Assembly: GCA_900155415.1 (NCBI GenBank)
Contig: LT700187.1
Location: forward strand, 1 to 64,000
DNA from: Christensenella massiliensis
GTDB lineage: Bacteria > Bacillota > Clostridia > Christensenellales > Christensenellaceae
Reading direction: 5' to 3'
DNA: 64,000 bases
Made by a program: the position numbers and the translations under genes. The notes below the pieces were generated by a model. The model saw nothing but the letters and a program-made list of their open reading frames with translations, made no database searches and was not told the origin of the DNA. This document shows, piece after piece, positions 50,590-58,992 of the stretch; within the stretch, counting starts at the first letter, position 1, and each line of letters opens with the position of its first letter.

Positions 50590-51321
50590 TCAGGCGAGCG
50601 ATGCTCTCTCTTCTTCTGCAGCCGCTCCCCACAGCCCGCGCGCCTGCGCAACCGTATCTCCGCTGATCTGAAGCTCCACGAAGCACAGAACGCCCTGCGC
50701 GTCGGTTTTCTCAAAATACAGGTTCGCATTCCCGTTCCAGATATCCATGTTCTGCGCATATCCCGCCGCTTCCAACGCGCCCTGTGCCTGCACGGCGTCC
50801 ATCCCGACGGACGCGCCTCCGATGGAAACCGGAGAAGCCGCGCTCCTCTGCGCTACCTCCACAACCAACCGCGCGCCGTCCGTTTGGAGCAGACGGAATG
50901 AAGTATCGCGGCAGGTATAGGTCGCATCGCTTCCGCCTCCTGCAAGCCCTTCGCCGTCCCGATACGTCTCCCCCAACATAGAAGCAATCTCTTCCGGCTC
51001 CATCGCCTTTCCTGCAAAATCCAGCCAGTCCAGTCCCGCTGCTCGGCTCGGTTCCGCTGTTTCTTCAGGTGCGTTTCCAGGGGTAGCTTCCTCTGCCGGC
51101 TCCACCGTTTCTTCGGGCGCAGGCGGCAGCGTATATTGCGGCGCGGATTCTTCGGGCGCAGACTCCTGCGGGATTGCCACCGTCTGCTGCGGAAGAAGCG
51201 CGGCGGAATCCGTTCCACCGTTCGTCGTACTGCCAGACTGCCCCGGCTTCGGGGCGCATCCTGCCGCCGCTATTACCATCAATATGCAAAGTATGATGCA
51301 AAGCACACTTTTCCGTTTCAT
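50590..51321 (-). CDS. Lipoprotein of the phosphosignalling operon
   Basis: 243 residues. Signal peptide with lipobox AAGC (Cys22), a Pro/Glu linker (to about 95) and a compact C-terminal domain (about 98-240) starting GLDWLDFAGKAMEPEEIASM. The domain is not recognised; its helix-sheet pattern and repeated hydrophobic short strands suggest a small SmpA/BLIP-like fold (weak guess). The ATG at 51321 has GAGG upstream. It follows the degenerate kinase by 37 bp. Confidence 0.75.
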   Translation of the reverse strand: MKRKSVLCIILCILMVIAAAGCAPKPGQSGSTTNGGTDSAALLPQQTVAIPQESAPEESAPQYTLPPAPEETVEPAEEATPGNAPEETAEPSRAAGLDWLDFAGKAMEPEEIASMLGETYRDGEGLAGGGSDATYTCRDTSFRLLQTDGARLVVEVAQRSAASPVSIGGASVGMDAVQAQGALEAAGYAQNMDIWNGNANLYFEKTDAQGVLCFVELQISGDTVAQARGLWGAAAEEERASLA

Positions 51322-51358
51322 GCCGTTCCTCGCTCCTTCCATATAAAACCGTCCCCGG

Positions 51359-53068
51359 TCATACCGGGCGCAGCGTCTGTAAAATGTCCGTCGCCGCAAG
51401 CGTTGCCGTCTGCTGGTTCGCTTCGTCTGTTTTAATCCCTACCACGTAAGGCTTGCCGCCAATATCCGCCGCCGAAAAAGAAAACACATAGTCCGTTCCG
51501 TCAATATTTGTCAGATAACTGCGCGTCTGCCACTCCACGCCGCCAGCCACGTTGGTTGCCGGTTCCCCAACCGTGTGGCTCGGATAGCTTGCCGTAAAAG
51601 CTCCGCTCAGCTTTTCCAGCACCTCTGCCGCCGTCGCGCCTGCCGGACTTCCGTTCTCCACCTCGACCACAATATTTCTGTTTCCGGACACGGGATACAG
51701 GAATGCCGCATAGAAATGCTCTCCGCTGTCGTTCATCACCATTTCGGTCACTTCCACACCGTCCGGAACCACTGTCGTATCATAGAGGAATTTGAAATCG
51801 AGCCTGCTGTCCGTAAATAACGCTGAATCCGTCATGGCCGCGCCGTTTACTGTGAAGGAGTCCATCGCGCTGCGGACGATGGAATAGGAATATGCATCGT
51901 CCGGCGGGTACATCCCGCCGATCAAATAGCATCCGAATCCGTTTTTCCCTTCTGCATACAGCAGAGACATGCCGACACTGCCCTCCGCGGTAGTTACGGT
52001 AAGATCCGTACGTATCCCCTGCGTTCCGTTCGCTTCATGCCGTTCCGTTGCAAGGATCGTACTGCTGCCTTCTCCCACCGCCGCCTGCACGTTGCTGCTC
52101 ACGAGCGCATCAATATTCGCTTCTATATCGCTCATGGAATAGATGGGGGCGGCGTATGGATAGTCATAGAATTCCATAAACAGCGAAATCGTCCCTTCCG
52201 GGTTCGTGAACGTCCACGATTCCGCGTCTTCCGTCCAGCCGGCCGGGATGTCTATGGAAGCGCTGAGGTTGCCCAAATCCGTTTTCACCATTTCCGGTGC
52301 GGACGGTGTGGGTTCTGGCGTTTTTTCGGGCGTGGGCGTTATTGTCGGCGCAGCGGACGGAACAGACGCCTCCTGCGTCGTGGACGGTACGGTGTCCTCA
52401 CCCGGTACAGACGACAGTTCTTTTCCGCCGTATACCCCGGCTGCCGGGAATATCACCGCAAATACCACCACGGCAGCAGCAGCCCCAATAATAAGCCATC
52501 TTAAAAGGGCGTTCTCCTTCATCATCTTCAAAAATCCATTTTCCCGTTTTTCATCCTGCACGGTAGACAGGTTCGCAGCTCGTTCCGTAACGCCCGCCGT
52601 TACGCGCTGTTCGATCGATCCCGTTTTCCCGCTGTCTCCTGTGCCTTGCAGGACGGCGTATGCCGTCCCGTTTTCTCTGAAACAATCCTGCACGGTCATG
52701 CCATCTGTCCGGCTGCCGCCTGCCGCAGTCCGCATTTCATGCTGGAACCGCTCAAGCCCGTCCCGATACTCCTGCGCTGCGCTTTCTATCGGCTCCACCA
52801 CATAGCCGTCCTCTCCGCGCGCGGCTATGCCCTGCGGCATATATTCCCTGATCTCTACCGCAGCTTCCAGCTTTAAGTCATATCCGGCATAAACGATCGC
52901 TGACGCTTCCTGCGAAAGCGCCTTGCCTGCAACATACCGCCCGTTCAATATCGTTCCCGGCGGCAGAGCCGAAAACGGCTGGCCCTTCGTTTCGTCATAT
53001 CCGCAATGCGGGCATACCCCCGGTTCTTTCTCTCGAAAGCATCCGTAACACATTTTTTCTGTATTCAT
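51359..53068 (-). CDS. Degenerate twin of the Ser/Thr kinase (N-lobe-only pseudokinase with sensor domain)
   Basis: 569 residues. The first 76 align without gaps to the active kinase at 53424: zinc ribbon Cys7/10/19/22, then the N-lobe. Catalytic Lys74 is Arg; glycine-loop Gly52/54/55/57 are Ser/Glu/Ala/Ala. After about residue 140 the whole C-lobe (HRD, DFG, activation loop; about 160 residues) is missing and the sequence rejoins at the juxtamembrane linker (TERAAN), membrane helix (about 190-210) and a two-part extracytoplasmic domain homologous to that of the kinase (IPAGWTEDAESWTFTNPEG). It cannot phosphorylate; it may be a decoy, ligand co-receptor or regulator. Overlaps the small upstream gene by four bases. 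Confidence 0.88.
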   Translation of the reverse strand: MNTEKMCYGCFREKEPGVCPHCGYDETKGQPFSALPPGTILNGRYVAGKALSQEASAIVYAGYDLKLEAAVEIREYMPQGIAARGEDGYVVEPIESAAQEYRDGLERFQHEMRTAAGGSRTDGMTVQDCFRENGTAYAVLQGTGDSGKTGSIEQRVTAGVTERAANLSTVQDEKRENGFLKMMKENALLRWLIIGAAAAVVVFAVIFPAAGVYGGKELSSVPGEDTVPSTTQEASVPSAAPTITPTPEKTPEPTPSAPEMVKTDLGNLSASIDIPAGWTEDAESWTFTNPEGTISLFMEFYDYPYAAPIYSMSDIEANIDALVSSNVQAAVGEGSSTILATERHEANGTQGIRTDLTVTTAEGSVGMSLLYAEGKNGFGCYLIGGMYPPDDAYSYSIVRSAMDSFTVNGAAMTDSALFTDSRLDFKFLYDTTVVPDGVEVTEMVMNDSGEHFYAAFLYPVSGNRNIVVEVENGSPAGATAAEVLEKLSGAFTASYPSHTVGEPATNVAGGVEWQTRSYLTNIDGTDYVFSFSAADIGGKPYVVGIKTDEANQQTATLAATDILQTLRPV

Positions 53069-53397
53069 CTTGCTTCCTCCCTTTTGTCTGTCATAGTGTT
53101 CGCTTCATTTTCAATATGCTGAACAATGCTGTCCATCAGAAAGCCAAGAGCCCTCTGCTGTCCCTGTTCCGTCAGCCCTGCCGCCGGACGAAGCATAGAA
53201 ATGTGTATAATGGAAGAATCCCCCTGCTGCGTTACAGCAAGCGCAAAATCGTTCAGATTGTCAAACACGTTCACACGCGCCGTAATATCTCCCGCCAGCT
53301 CCTGCTCATAGACGCTGCTTAGTTTATCCAACACGTCAAAAATCGCATAGACCGTCATTCGGCGCGGACAGTTTACTGTTTTTTTGAGCACCGCCAT
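53065..53397 (-). CDS. Small protein coupled to the pseudokinase
   Basis: 110 residues, soluble, alpha/beta: MAVLKKTVNCPRRMTVYAIF, a central strand region SSIIHISMLRPAAGL and an acidic C-terminal helix. No family recognised. Overlaps the pseudokinase start by four bases, so the two are made together; it follows the kinase by 26 bp. Confidence 0.7.
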   Translation of the reverse strand: MAVLKKTVNCPRRMTVYAIFDVLDKLSSVYEQELAGDITARVNVFDNLNDFALAVTQQGDSSIIHISMLRPAAGLTEQGQQRALGFLMDSIVQHIENEANTMTDKREEAR

Positions 53398-53423
53398 ATT
53401 TCATTTCCTTTCTTTTCTGTCCG

Positions 53424-55601
53424 TCATATCAAACGCAGCGAGGACAGCGTACAATCCATCACATCCTGCATTAAAGTGAGATTGGCTTCTTCTGCAAGCA
53501 TCATTACATTCATCACTTTTCCGCCGATGTCCGCAAATCCCATGTGCAGGGTTCTCCCTTCACTCTTCTGTTCCAGAATTGTCCACTCTACACCGCCCCA
53601 CACTTCTTGGTAAGGTCCGCTTATTTGTGTTCCTTGCTGCACTGCGGCGGCGTGCACAGCATCGCTCGCTTCTTTGGCAGAACTGCCTAAACCAAGAGGA
53701 GTCACATCGTTTACTTCTACTCCCTGCGTGGTATCCTCTGCAATCGGATTCATTATCACAGAAAGCCACTGAGCTCCCCCGGACGTATCAGAGGTAACCT
53801 CCGGCGCGGGCGTAAGCTCCGTTTCATACATGAATTTGATACCGAGCTCGCTGTTTTCATACAGTGCGAGCGTTGTATCGGCAGGAGCGGTTACACGAAA
53901 AGTATCCATATATCCGCGAAGCGTGGAGTAGGCCTGTTCATCGTTTGCCGGGCAAATTCCTGTAATCATATACATGCCGAATCCGTTTTGTGTTGCGGTA
54001 GATAAAACGACCGTGTCTATCTGCGCGTTATTTGCGTCCGTCAGGCGCAGATCAATCTGATAGGCAGGCGCTCCGCTAAGCTGCTGTGCTCCTGCCGTGC
54101 GCACTTCATAGGCTGCCCCTTCTCCCGCAATGTTTTTGGCAGCTGCCGCCGCAATATGTTCCACATTGCTTTCGATGTCATCGACAGAATAGCACGCCAT
54201 ATATTCCTGATAATAGAATAGTTCGACAGAAACGGACATGGCCTTATCCGGCGATGTAAACGTCCATGTATCCGCCGCTTCCTCCCAATCGGACGGTACT
54301 GTGAGCGCTGCACCGTAACCGCTGATATCATAAGTCTTCATTCCTTCGCCGGGTATATCCGTTTCAGGCGGTGAAGGGGTTCCGGCGGCGGACGGCGTGA
54401 ATCCATTCGTAGCGGCAGGGGGATCCGATCCCTCTGTAGCGGCAGGGATGTCCTTTCCGCCATATATACCTGCCGCCGGGAAAATAACGGCAAATACAAC
54501 GACTGCCGCTGCCGCCCCTACGATCAGCCACCGTATGAGCGGATTTGTCTTCAGCATCTCTAAAAATCCGCCGCTTTTGCCGGAAGCCGGAACCGGTTCT
54601 TCCGTACGCCGCGTCATGTTCCCTGCCCGCTCTGCGGTTGGAGCCGTCTTCTTCCCTGTAAGCGCATCGATAAATGCGCGCATATTCGAATACCTGTCCT
54701 CAGCTTTAACAGATAACGCTTTCATGACCGCTGTTTCTATGGTTGCAGGCAGGCTTACGCCCATTTCCGATGGTTTCCGGATCGTATCGTTATGGATACG
54801 CTCTATAGAATCCGGCGGTACCGTCCCCGTGATACAGCGGTAGAGCGTTGCGCCCATCGCGTAGATATCCGTCCATGGGCCTTGGTTCCCGTGGCTCGAA
54901 TACTGCTCCTCCGGCGCGTATCCGTGTTTTAAGATGACGGATACGCTTTTGTTGTCTCCCATTGAAAAACGCGCCGCGCCAAAATCAAGTAGTCGGCTTT
55001 CCCCCGACGCCGTAATATAAATATTGTCCGGGCTGATGTCCCTGTGCATCAGGTTCATGGAATGCACCTCGCACAGCGCCTCCATAACCGGGAGCAGAAT
55101 CGCCAGCGCCTCCGTATAGGGAATCATCCCTCCATGCGCTGCAAGATATTCCTTCAGGCTCATGCCCTCGATGTATTCCATTACGAAATACGCCGTATTA
55201 TTTTCTTTAAAATAGTTTTGTACCGATACGATATTCGGCAGGTGTTGCAGCTTGGCAAGAATCCGCGCTTCGTCTACGAACCGTTCCATCCCGGCTGCGT
55301 ATTCTTTTTCCACGCGTCCTGTGAGGGCGACCGTATATCCATCCTTATACCGCGTTGCCATACCGGACGGCATATATTCCTTAATCGCTACTTTGATTTC
55401 CAGCGACAGGTCGTACCCGAGGTATGTGATGCCAAAGCCTCCCACTCCGAGCACCTTTCCCGTCATATATCGTCCGTTTAAGATCGTCCCCAGCGGCAAC
55501 GCCAAAAATGGTTGCTCCTCCGTGTCGCCATAGCCGCAATACGGGCAGACGCCCGGACCTTTTTCCCGGAAACAGCCATAACATATCTTTTCCGGATTCA
55601 T
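53424..55601 (-). CDS. Transmembrane Ser/Thr protein kinase with zinc ribbon and sensor domain
   Basis: 725 residues. Zinc ribbon (Cys7/10/19/22), kinase domain about 45-315 with all catalytic parts: glycine loop GVGGFG (52-57), VAIK Lys74, HRDISPDN (His186-Asp188, Asn193), DFG (206-208), APE-like YAPEEQY. Membrane helix about 356-379, then an extracytoplasmic region to the end with two related modules; the first has VPSDWEEAADTWTFTSPD and resembles a PsbP/DcrB fold (weak guess). No PASTA repeats, so not a PknB/PrkC-type peptidoglycan sensor. Start at 55601 with GGGAGG seven bases upstream; overlaps the preceding small gene by four bases. Confidence 0.93.
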   Translation of the reverse strand: MNPEKICYGCFREKGPGVCPYCGYGDTEEQPFLALPLGTILNGRYMTGKVLGVGGFGITYLGYDLSLEIKVAIKEYMPSGMATRYKDGYTVALTGRVEKEYAAGMERFVDEARILAKLQHLPNIVSVQNYFKENNTAYFVMEYIEGMSLKEYLAAHGGMIPYTEALAILLPVMEALCEVHSMNLMHRDISPDNIYITASGESRLLDFGAARFSMGDNKSVSVILKHGYAPEEQYSSHGNQGPWTDIYAMGATLYRCITGTVPPDSIERIHNDTIRKPSEMGVSLPATIETAVMKALSVKAEDRYSNMRAFIDALTGKKTAPTAERAGNMTRRTEEPVPASGKSGGFLEMLKTNPLIRWLIVGAAAAVVVFAVIFPAAGIYGGKDIPAATEGSDPPAATNGFTPSAAGTPSPPETDIPGEGMKTYDISGYGAALTVPSDWEEAADTWTFTSPDKAMSVSVELFYYQEYMACYSVDDIESNVEHIAAAAAKNIAGEGAAYEVRTAGAQQLSGAPAYQIDLRLTDANNAQIDTVVLSTATQNGFGMYMITGICPANDEQAYSTLRGYMDTFRVTAPADTTLALYENSELGIKFMYETELTPAPEVTSDTSGGAQWLSVIMNPIAEDTTQGVEVNDVTPLGLGSSAKEASDAVHAAAVQQGTQISGPYQEVWGGVEWTILEQKSEGRTLHMGFADIGGKVMNVMMLAEEANLTLMQDVMDCTLSSLRLI

Positions 55602-55921
55602 ACCTCTTCCTCCCTGATTTCTGCCAATACCCACAGGTTTTCATCCAGATAGCGTACGCGGTCTATATGGCGCAGCGCCAGATATTCCAGCCATCGCTTC
55701 GCGCCGGATGCTTTCAGAAAATCCACCTGTATCTCCAGCGGTTCGACATAAAACCCTTCACTGTGCGCCAGCAAGCCTTCTCCCGGCTTCAATACCGGAA
55801 TATGCTCCTCTCTGCGGAACTCTCCGTTGGCGCTCATGTGATATATTCCCGCATATTCACGGGAGGCATACCCGCCGTATGCCTCCCGGACCTTCCCGTT
55901 TTCCAAACAATATGCTGCCAT
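55598..55921 (-). CDS. Small protein coupled to the Ser/Thr kinase
   Basis: 107 residues, soluble and mostly beta in the first part (MAAYCLENGKVREAYGGYAS) with an alpha/beta end (AKRWLEYLALRHIDRVRYLD). Not recognised and not similar to the 110-residue protein that precedes the pseudokinase. Four-base overlap with the kinase and three-base gap after the protease gene argue for a role in the same complex (inference). Confidence 0.7.
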   Translation of the reverse strand: MAAYCLENGKVREAYGGYASREYAGIYHMSANGEFRREEHIPVLKPGEGLLAHSEGFYVEPLEIQVDFLKASGAKRWLEYLALRHIDRVRYLDENLWVLAEIREEEV

Positions 55922-55924
55922 TTT

Positions 55925-57244
55925 TTACTCCTTTGCCACGAGGAAGCGGTTTGCGTTATCGCACAGATAGAACGTATCGCCTGCCGCCAGCTTTTCGGGA
56001 ACGGATGCGGGCAGCTTCTTCCCGTTTCCAAGGAATGTTCCGTAAGTGGAGCCGTTATCCGTCAGCAGGAAGCAATCGTTGTTCGCGTCATAGGATACCT
56101 CGCAATGGGTTCCGCTAATACCCGGTGTATTTTTGTCAAACACGATATTACAGCGGTTTGGATCGCGTCCAAGCGTAACCTTGCCTTTTGACAGGTCAAA
56201 GCTCTGGCCTGCATATCTTCCCGTCACGCCGCGCAGCACTGGTTTTCTGCCTGCTGGGCTGCTTTTGGCCGGTTTGCCAGCAGACGACCCGCCGGCAGCG
56301 CCTGCCGCTGCCGCAGACGGCGCGTTTTTCCGGCCTGCGATCAGAAAAACGATTCCAAGAATGAGCGCCACACTGCCGACCGCGCCAAACGTATACAGCA
56401 TCCAGTTCCCTTCGCCCACCAGCGTATATTCAATGCGTTCCTCATCTAAAATACGGATCAGCTGATCCGCCACGCTGGCGTAGTTGACGCTGGTACCAAT
56501 CTCGACCGATTGTTCTGTCGAACCAATCTGAGTAACGAGTCCCGAGGTATTCACGCCGATCACGTTCCCCGCAGCATCCACAAGCGGTCCGCCCGAGTTG
56601 CCCGGATTGATGTCTACGTTCATTTGGAATGCCTCGTATTCCGTCCCCGTGACCGACACGCGTTTGCTGATAATACCGTCCGTGATGGTAACGTCCTCTA
56701 CGTCATAGCGGATATTTTCCGCCAGCGTGTCCGATACGCCCGGAAAGCCGAGGGCATACGCCGTTTCTCCCGGCTGGACAGTGTCAGACGGCCTGAGCGA
56801 AAGCGGGATACGCTTATCCGTGGGGCTGGGAACCTTCAAGATTGCAATATCTTTTTCACTCGGTCCGGAATAGTATACGATCTGCGCATCTACAAAATCA
56901 TTTTCCGCACCGGAATAAACTACTGTTACATTTCCTCTGTACGACGGATCCTGTTTTGGGATGACATATGCATACTGCACGACATGTCCGTTCGTTATAA
57001 AATATTCCACGGGTTCTCCCGGCTTGCCGACCGCCCAGCATGTTCCGCTGCCGGCAGCCACAGGACTGCCAGAGGCGTCATACAATACCTGCTCTACATA
57101 AGCCACGCCGTTCCGCGCCTGCGCGGGCGTCATGCTCATGGTTCCAACCGCCGCTATCCCGCACAGCACGCAGCTTAACGCAACCACGCAGAACATGACG
57201 ATTGCCAAAACTTTCTTAGCCGATGTTTTCTTCTTCGCTTCCAT
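55925..57244 (-). CDS. Membrane trypsin-like protease with cytosolic FHA domain
   Basis: 439 residues. Membrane helix 1 (12-32), an outside S1C/HtrA-like protease domain with the triad His87 (FITNGHVV), Asp132 (KDIAILKV) and Ser217 (NPGNSGGP), no PDZ domain, membrane helix 2 (282-303), a Pro/Ala/Gly linker, and a C-terminal FHA domain (about 335-439; LGR at 358-360, SGTH at 377-380, NGSTYGT at 397-403) in the cytosol. FHA domains bind phosphothreonine, so kinase activity inside could control proteolysis outside. Starts 29 bases inside the phosphatase gene end. Confidence 0.93.
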   Translation of the reverse strand: MEAKKKTSAKKVLAIVMFCVVALSCVLCGIAAVGTMSMTPAQARNGVAYVEQVLYDASGSPVAAGSGTCWAVGKPGEPVEYFITNGHVVQYAYVIPKQDPSYRGNVTVVYSGAENDFVDAQIVYYSGPSEKDIAILKVPSPTDKRIPLSLRPSDTVQPGETAYALGFPGVSDTLAENIRYDVEDVTITDGIISKRVSVTGTEYEAFQMNVDINPGNSGGPLVDAAGNVIGVNTSGLVTQIGSTEQSVEIGTSVNYASVADQLIRILDEERIEYTLVGEGNWMLYTFGAVGSVALILGIVFLIAGRKNAPSAAAAGAAGGSSAGKPAKSSPAGRKPVLRGVTGRYAGQSFDLSKGKVTLGRDPNRCNIVFDKNTPGISGTHCEVSYDANNDCFLLTDNGSTYGTFLGNGKKLPASVPEKLAAGDTFYLCDNANRFLVAKE

Positions 57245-58187
57245 CTTTATGTTCCTCCATTACTTTTCCGTGATATCTTACGGCAATCGCCGTATAATTA
57301 TCCTGATTCGGCATATCCGCCGAAAGGATATCCTGCTCCAGCTTCCCGCAGCATTGAGCGGGCGGAAGAGCCATCGCTTCCCGGAGCTGCGCCAGTGTCA
57401 GCGTATCGCTTACTCCGTCCGAACAAAGCAACAGCGTATCCTCCGGCAGAAGGAGCAGCGGCTTACGCGTTTGTTCGCATATCACTTGCTCTTTACCGAT
57501 ATATTCGGAAAGCGCCGCAGCCTGATGGTCGGCAAACGCCTCTTCAGGCGGGAACGCTCCTTCCACTGCGCGGAGCAAAAGGTCGTTTTTATATTCCTGC
57601 CTCATGTTCAGCGCATAAATCTTTCCTTCGCGCAGCAGGAAAAGGTCGCTGTCGCCTACGCACCAGAAAGAGAGATTTCCGTCTTTTACCAGCGCCGCTA
57701 CGAGCGTCGTCCCCCCCTGGCCGCGGAACTGGCGGTAAACGCGTGCGCTCATCGCGCCGATCTTTTCTTTCGGTACGTTGTCGCCCTGCCAAGGAAAAGC
57801 ATCCAGAATATCCGCCACAACCTGCGATGCGATCATACCGCCTTCCGCCATACCGCCCATTCCGTCGCACAGCACCGTAAGCAGCCCATTGCTTTCATAA
57901 TTATTCAACAGGCTCGCGCCGAAAGCGTCCTGCTGCTCCTCCCGTTTGCCAAGTCCCTGAAGATTGGCTATCTCAAGAATCGGCTTGATATCCGGATGTT
58001 CCGTAACAGGCTCTGTCTCTTGCTCTGTCTCTTGCTCTTTCCCTTTATCTTTTCTTTTTTTCCGTTTTCTGAGCAGGACGATCAGAACGATGATGATAAC
58101 CAGCAGGCATGCTGCCGCCGGCATCCACAACCGGAACGCGCCGTCCTCTGTCAAAGGCGTGTTCAACCACGCAATCACCCGTTCCAT
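57216..58187 (-). CDS. Membrane-anchored PP2C protein phosphatase
   Basis: 323 residues. One N-terminal membrane helix (22-39), a basic then acidic linker, and a PP2C domain (about 70-310) with metal Asp87 in EEQQDAFG, VLCDGMGGMAEG (108-116), LLCSDGVSDTL and the final NQDNYTAIAV. Removes phosphate from Ser/Thr; the natural opponent of the kinase in this operon. Begins three bases after the FHA gene. Confidence 0.93.
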   Translation of the reverse strand: MERVIAWLNTPLTEDGAFRLWMPAAACLLVIIIVLIVLLRKRKKRKDKGKEQETEQETEPVTEHPDIKPILEIANLQGLGKREEQQDAFGASLLNNYESNGLLTVLCDGMGGMAEGGMIASQVVADILDAFPWQGDNVPKEKIGAMSARVYRQFRGQGGTTLVAALVKDGNLSFWCVGDSDLFLLREGKIYALNMRQEYKNDLLLRAVEGAFPPEEAFADHQAAALSEYIGKEQVICEQTRKPLLLLPEDTLLLCSDGVSDTLTLAQLREAMALPPAQCCGKLEQDILSADMPNQDNYTAIAVRYHGKVMEEHKDGSEEENIG

Positions 58188-58190
58188 TTA

Positions 58191-58745
58191 TCACTCTCCG
58201 TCCTGCGTCTCATCGTCCCAGCGGAATTTATCGCCGCACAGCGGCAGGAACAGCAGACGGCTTTTCCCAACTTCTATAATATCGTATGCATGGATCGGCT
58301 GGGCCACTTCTATCTGCTCATCATTGCAATAGGTGATTCCGCGCCCCTGCCCGGGAGAAAGCGTAAACCGGTTGTGCTTCGCATCATATGAAACAAGCGC
58401 ATGGCTTTCTCTGGAGACGGTATCGTCATCCACCAGCGCCACATCCATCGCGGAAGCCCGGCCGATGAAGTTCCGGCCTGCACACAGCTTGAAGTCTTCG
58501 CCGCGGTGCGGCCCTTCAATGCAGACCAAAAAGCCGACCGCCGGATCGATCCCGATTTTCTTCTGGATGATCCCTACGGTTTTTCCCCGATCGGCATCTC
58601 CTGCGCCGTGCCCGGGTACCGCCGCGACCGTTTTTCCCACATTTCCTGCCGCGACTGTTTTTCCTACGCCCGCGCCTTCCTGGCAATACGGGCAGGAATC
58701 GAACCTTGTTTCGTCATAAAAATGACCGTTGTCGCACTGTTTCAT
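58191..58745 (-). CDS. Zinc-ribbon FHA protein with repeated GKTV motifs
   Basis: 184 residues. N-terminal zinc ribbon (Cys4, His8, Cys18, Cys21 in CPYC), a flexible stretch with three GKTV motifs (Thr30, Thr39, Thr56) and a C-terminal FHA domain (about 72-175; FIGRAS, SRESH). As in GarA/OdhI, phosphorylation of an N-terminal Thr could let the FHA bind its own tail. Similar proteins occur with kinase-phosphatase pairs in many Firmicutes, often near type VII secretion; no such ATPase is seen here. First gene of the operon; AGGAGG precedes the ATG. Confidence 0.9.
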   Translation of the reverse strand: MKQCDNGHFYDETRFDSCPYCQEGAGVGKTVAAGNVGKTVAAVPGHGAGDADRGKTVGIIQKKIGIDPAVGFLVCIEGPHRGEDFKLCAGRNFIGRASAMDVALVDDDTVSRESHALVSYDAKHNRFTLSPGQGRGITYCNDEQIEVAQPIHAYDIIEVGKSRLLFLPLCGDKFRWDDETQDGE

Positions 58746-58798
58746 TTTCTTCCTCCTAGTACATTAAAGATATTGTTTTGTTTTCAAATCATACAATT

Positions 58799-58828
58799 TT
58801 ATTATGGCTTTTTTATATGCTTATTATG
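58799..58828 (-). promoter_or_regulatory. Direct repeats before the phosphosignalling operon
   Basis: TTATTATG at 58799-58806 and 58821-58828, 22 bp apart (two helical turns), upstream of the FHA gene. A weak promoter TTGTAT...TATCTT lies between them and the gene. Confidence 0.45.
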
Positions 58829-58906
58829 ACTTTTTCTTTTATTCAGCGGTAGGCCGCATGCGCGCCAAACTTCCGAAAACAGATGGCGCAGCAGCGCCAA
58901 ACCGCC

Positions 58907-58921
58907 TTCCTACAGTAGGAA
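58907..58921 (+). promoter_or_regulatory. Small dyad upstream of the LuxR-type regulator
   Basis: TTCCTA, CAG, TAGGAA, just upstream of tandem TATAAT boxes (58939-58944 and 58946-58951). Possible operator, also 20 bp from a GGCGC/GCGCC hairpin. Confidence 0.4.
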
Positions 58922-58992
58922 TTTCCCTTGTTTCAATGTATAATATATAATGTACTAAATTTAGAGATAAGACAACGATAAGGAATTGGGTT

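Noticed and set aside
57132-58391. A 419-codon forward open frame across the phosphatase and protease genes
   Set aside because: Low-complexity basic text with no domain, opposite two clear genes with catalytic motifs.
47526-58745. The FHA-PP2C-kinase operon as part of a type VII secretion locus
   Set aside because: No EssC-like FtsK ATPase, WXG100 protein or EssB-like protein is seen on either side within the window.
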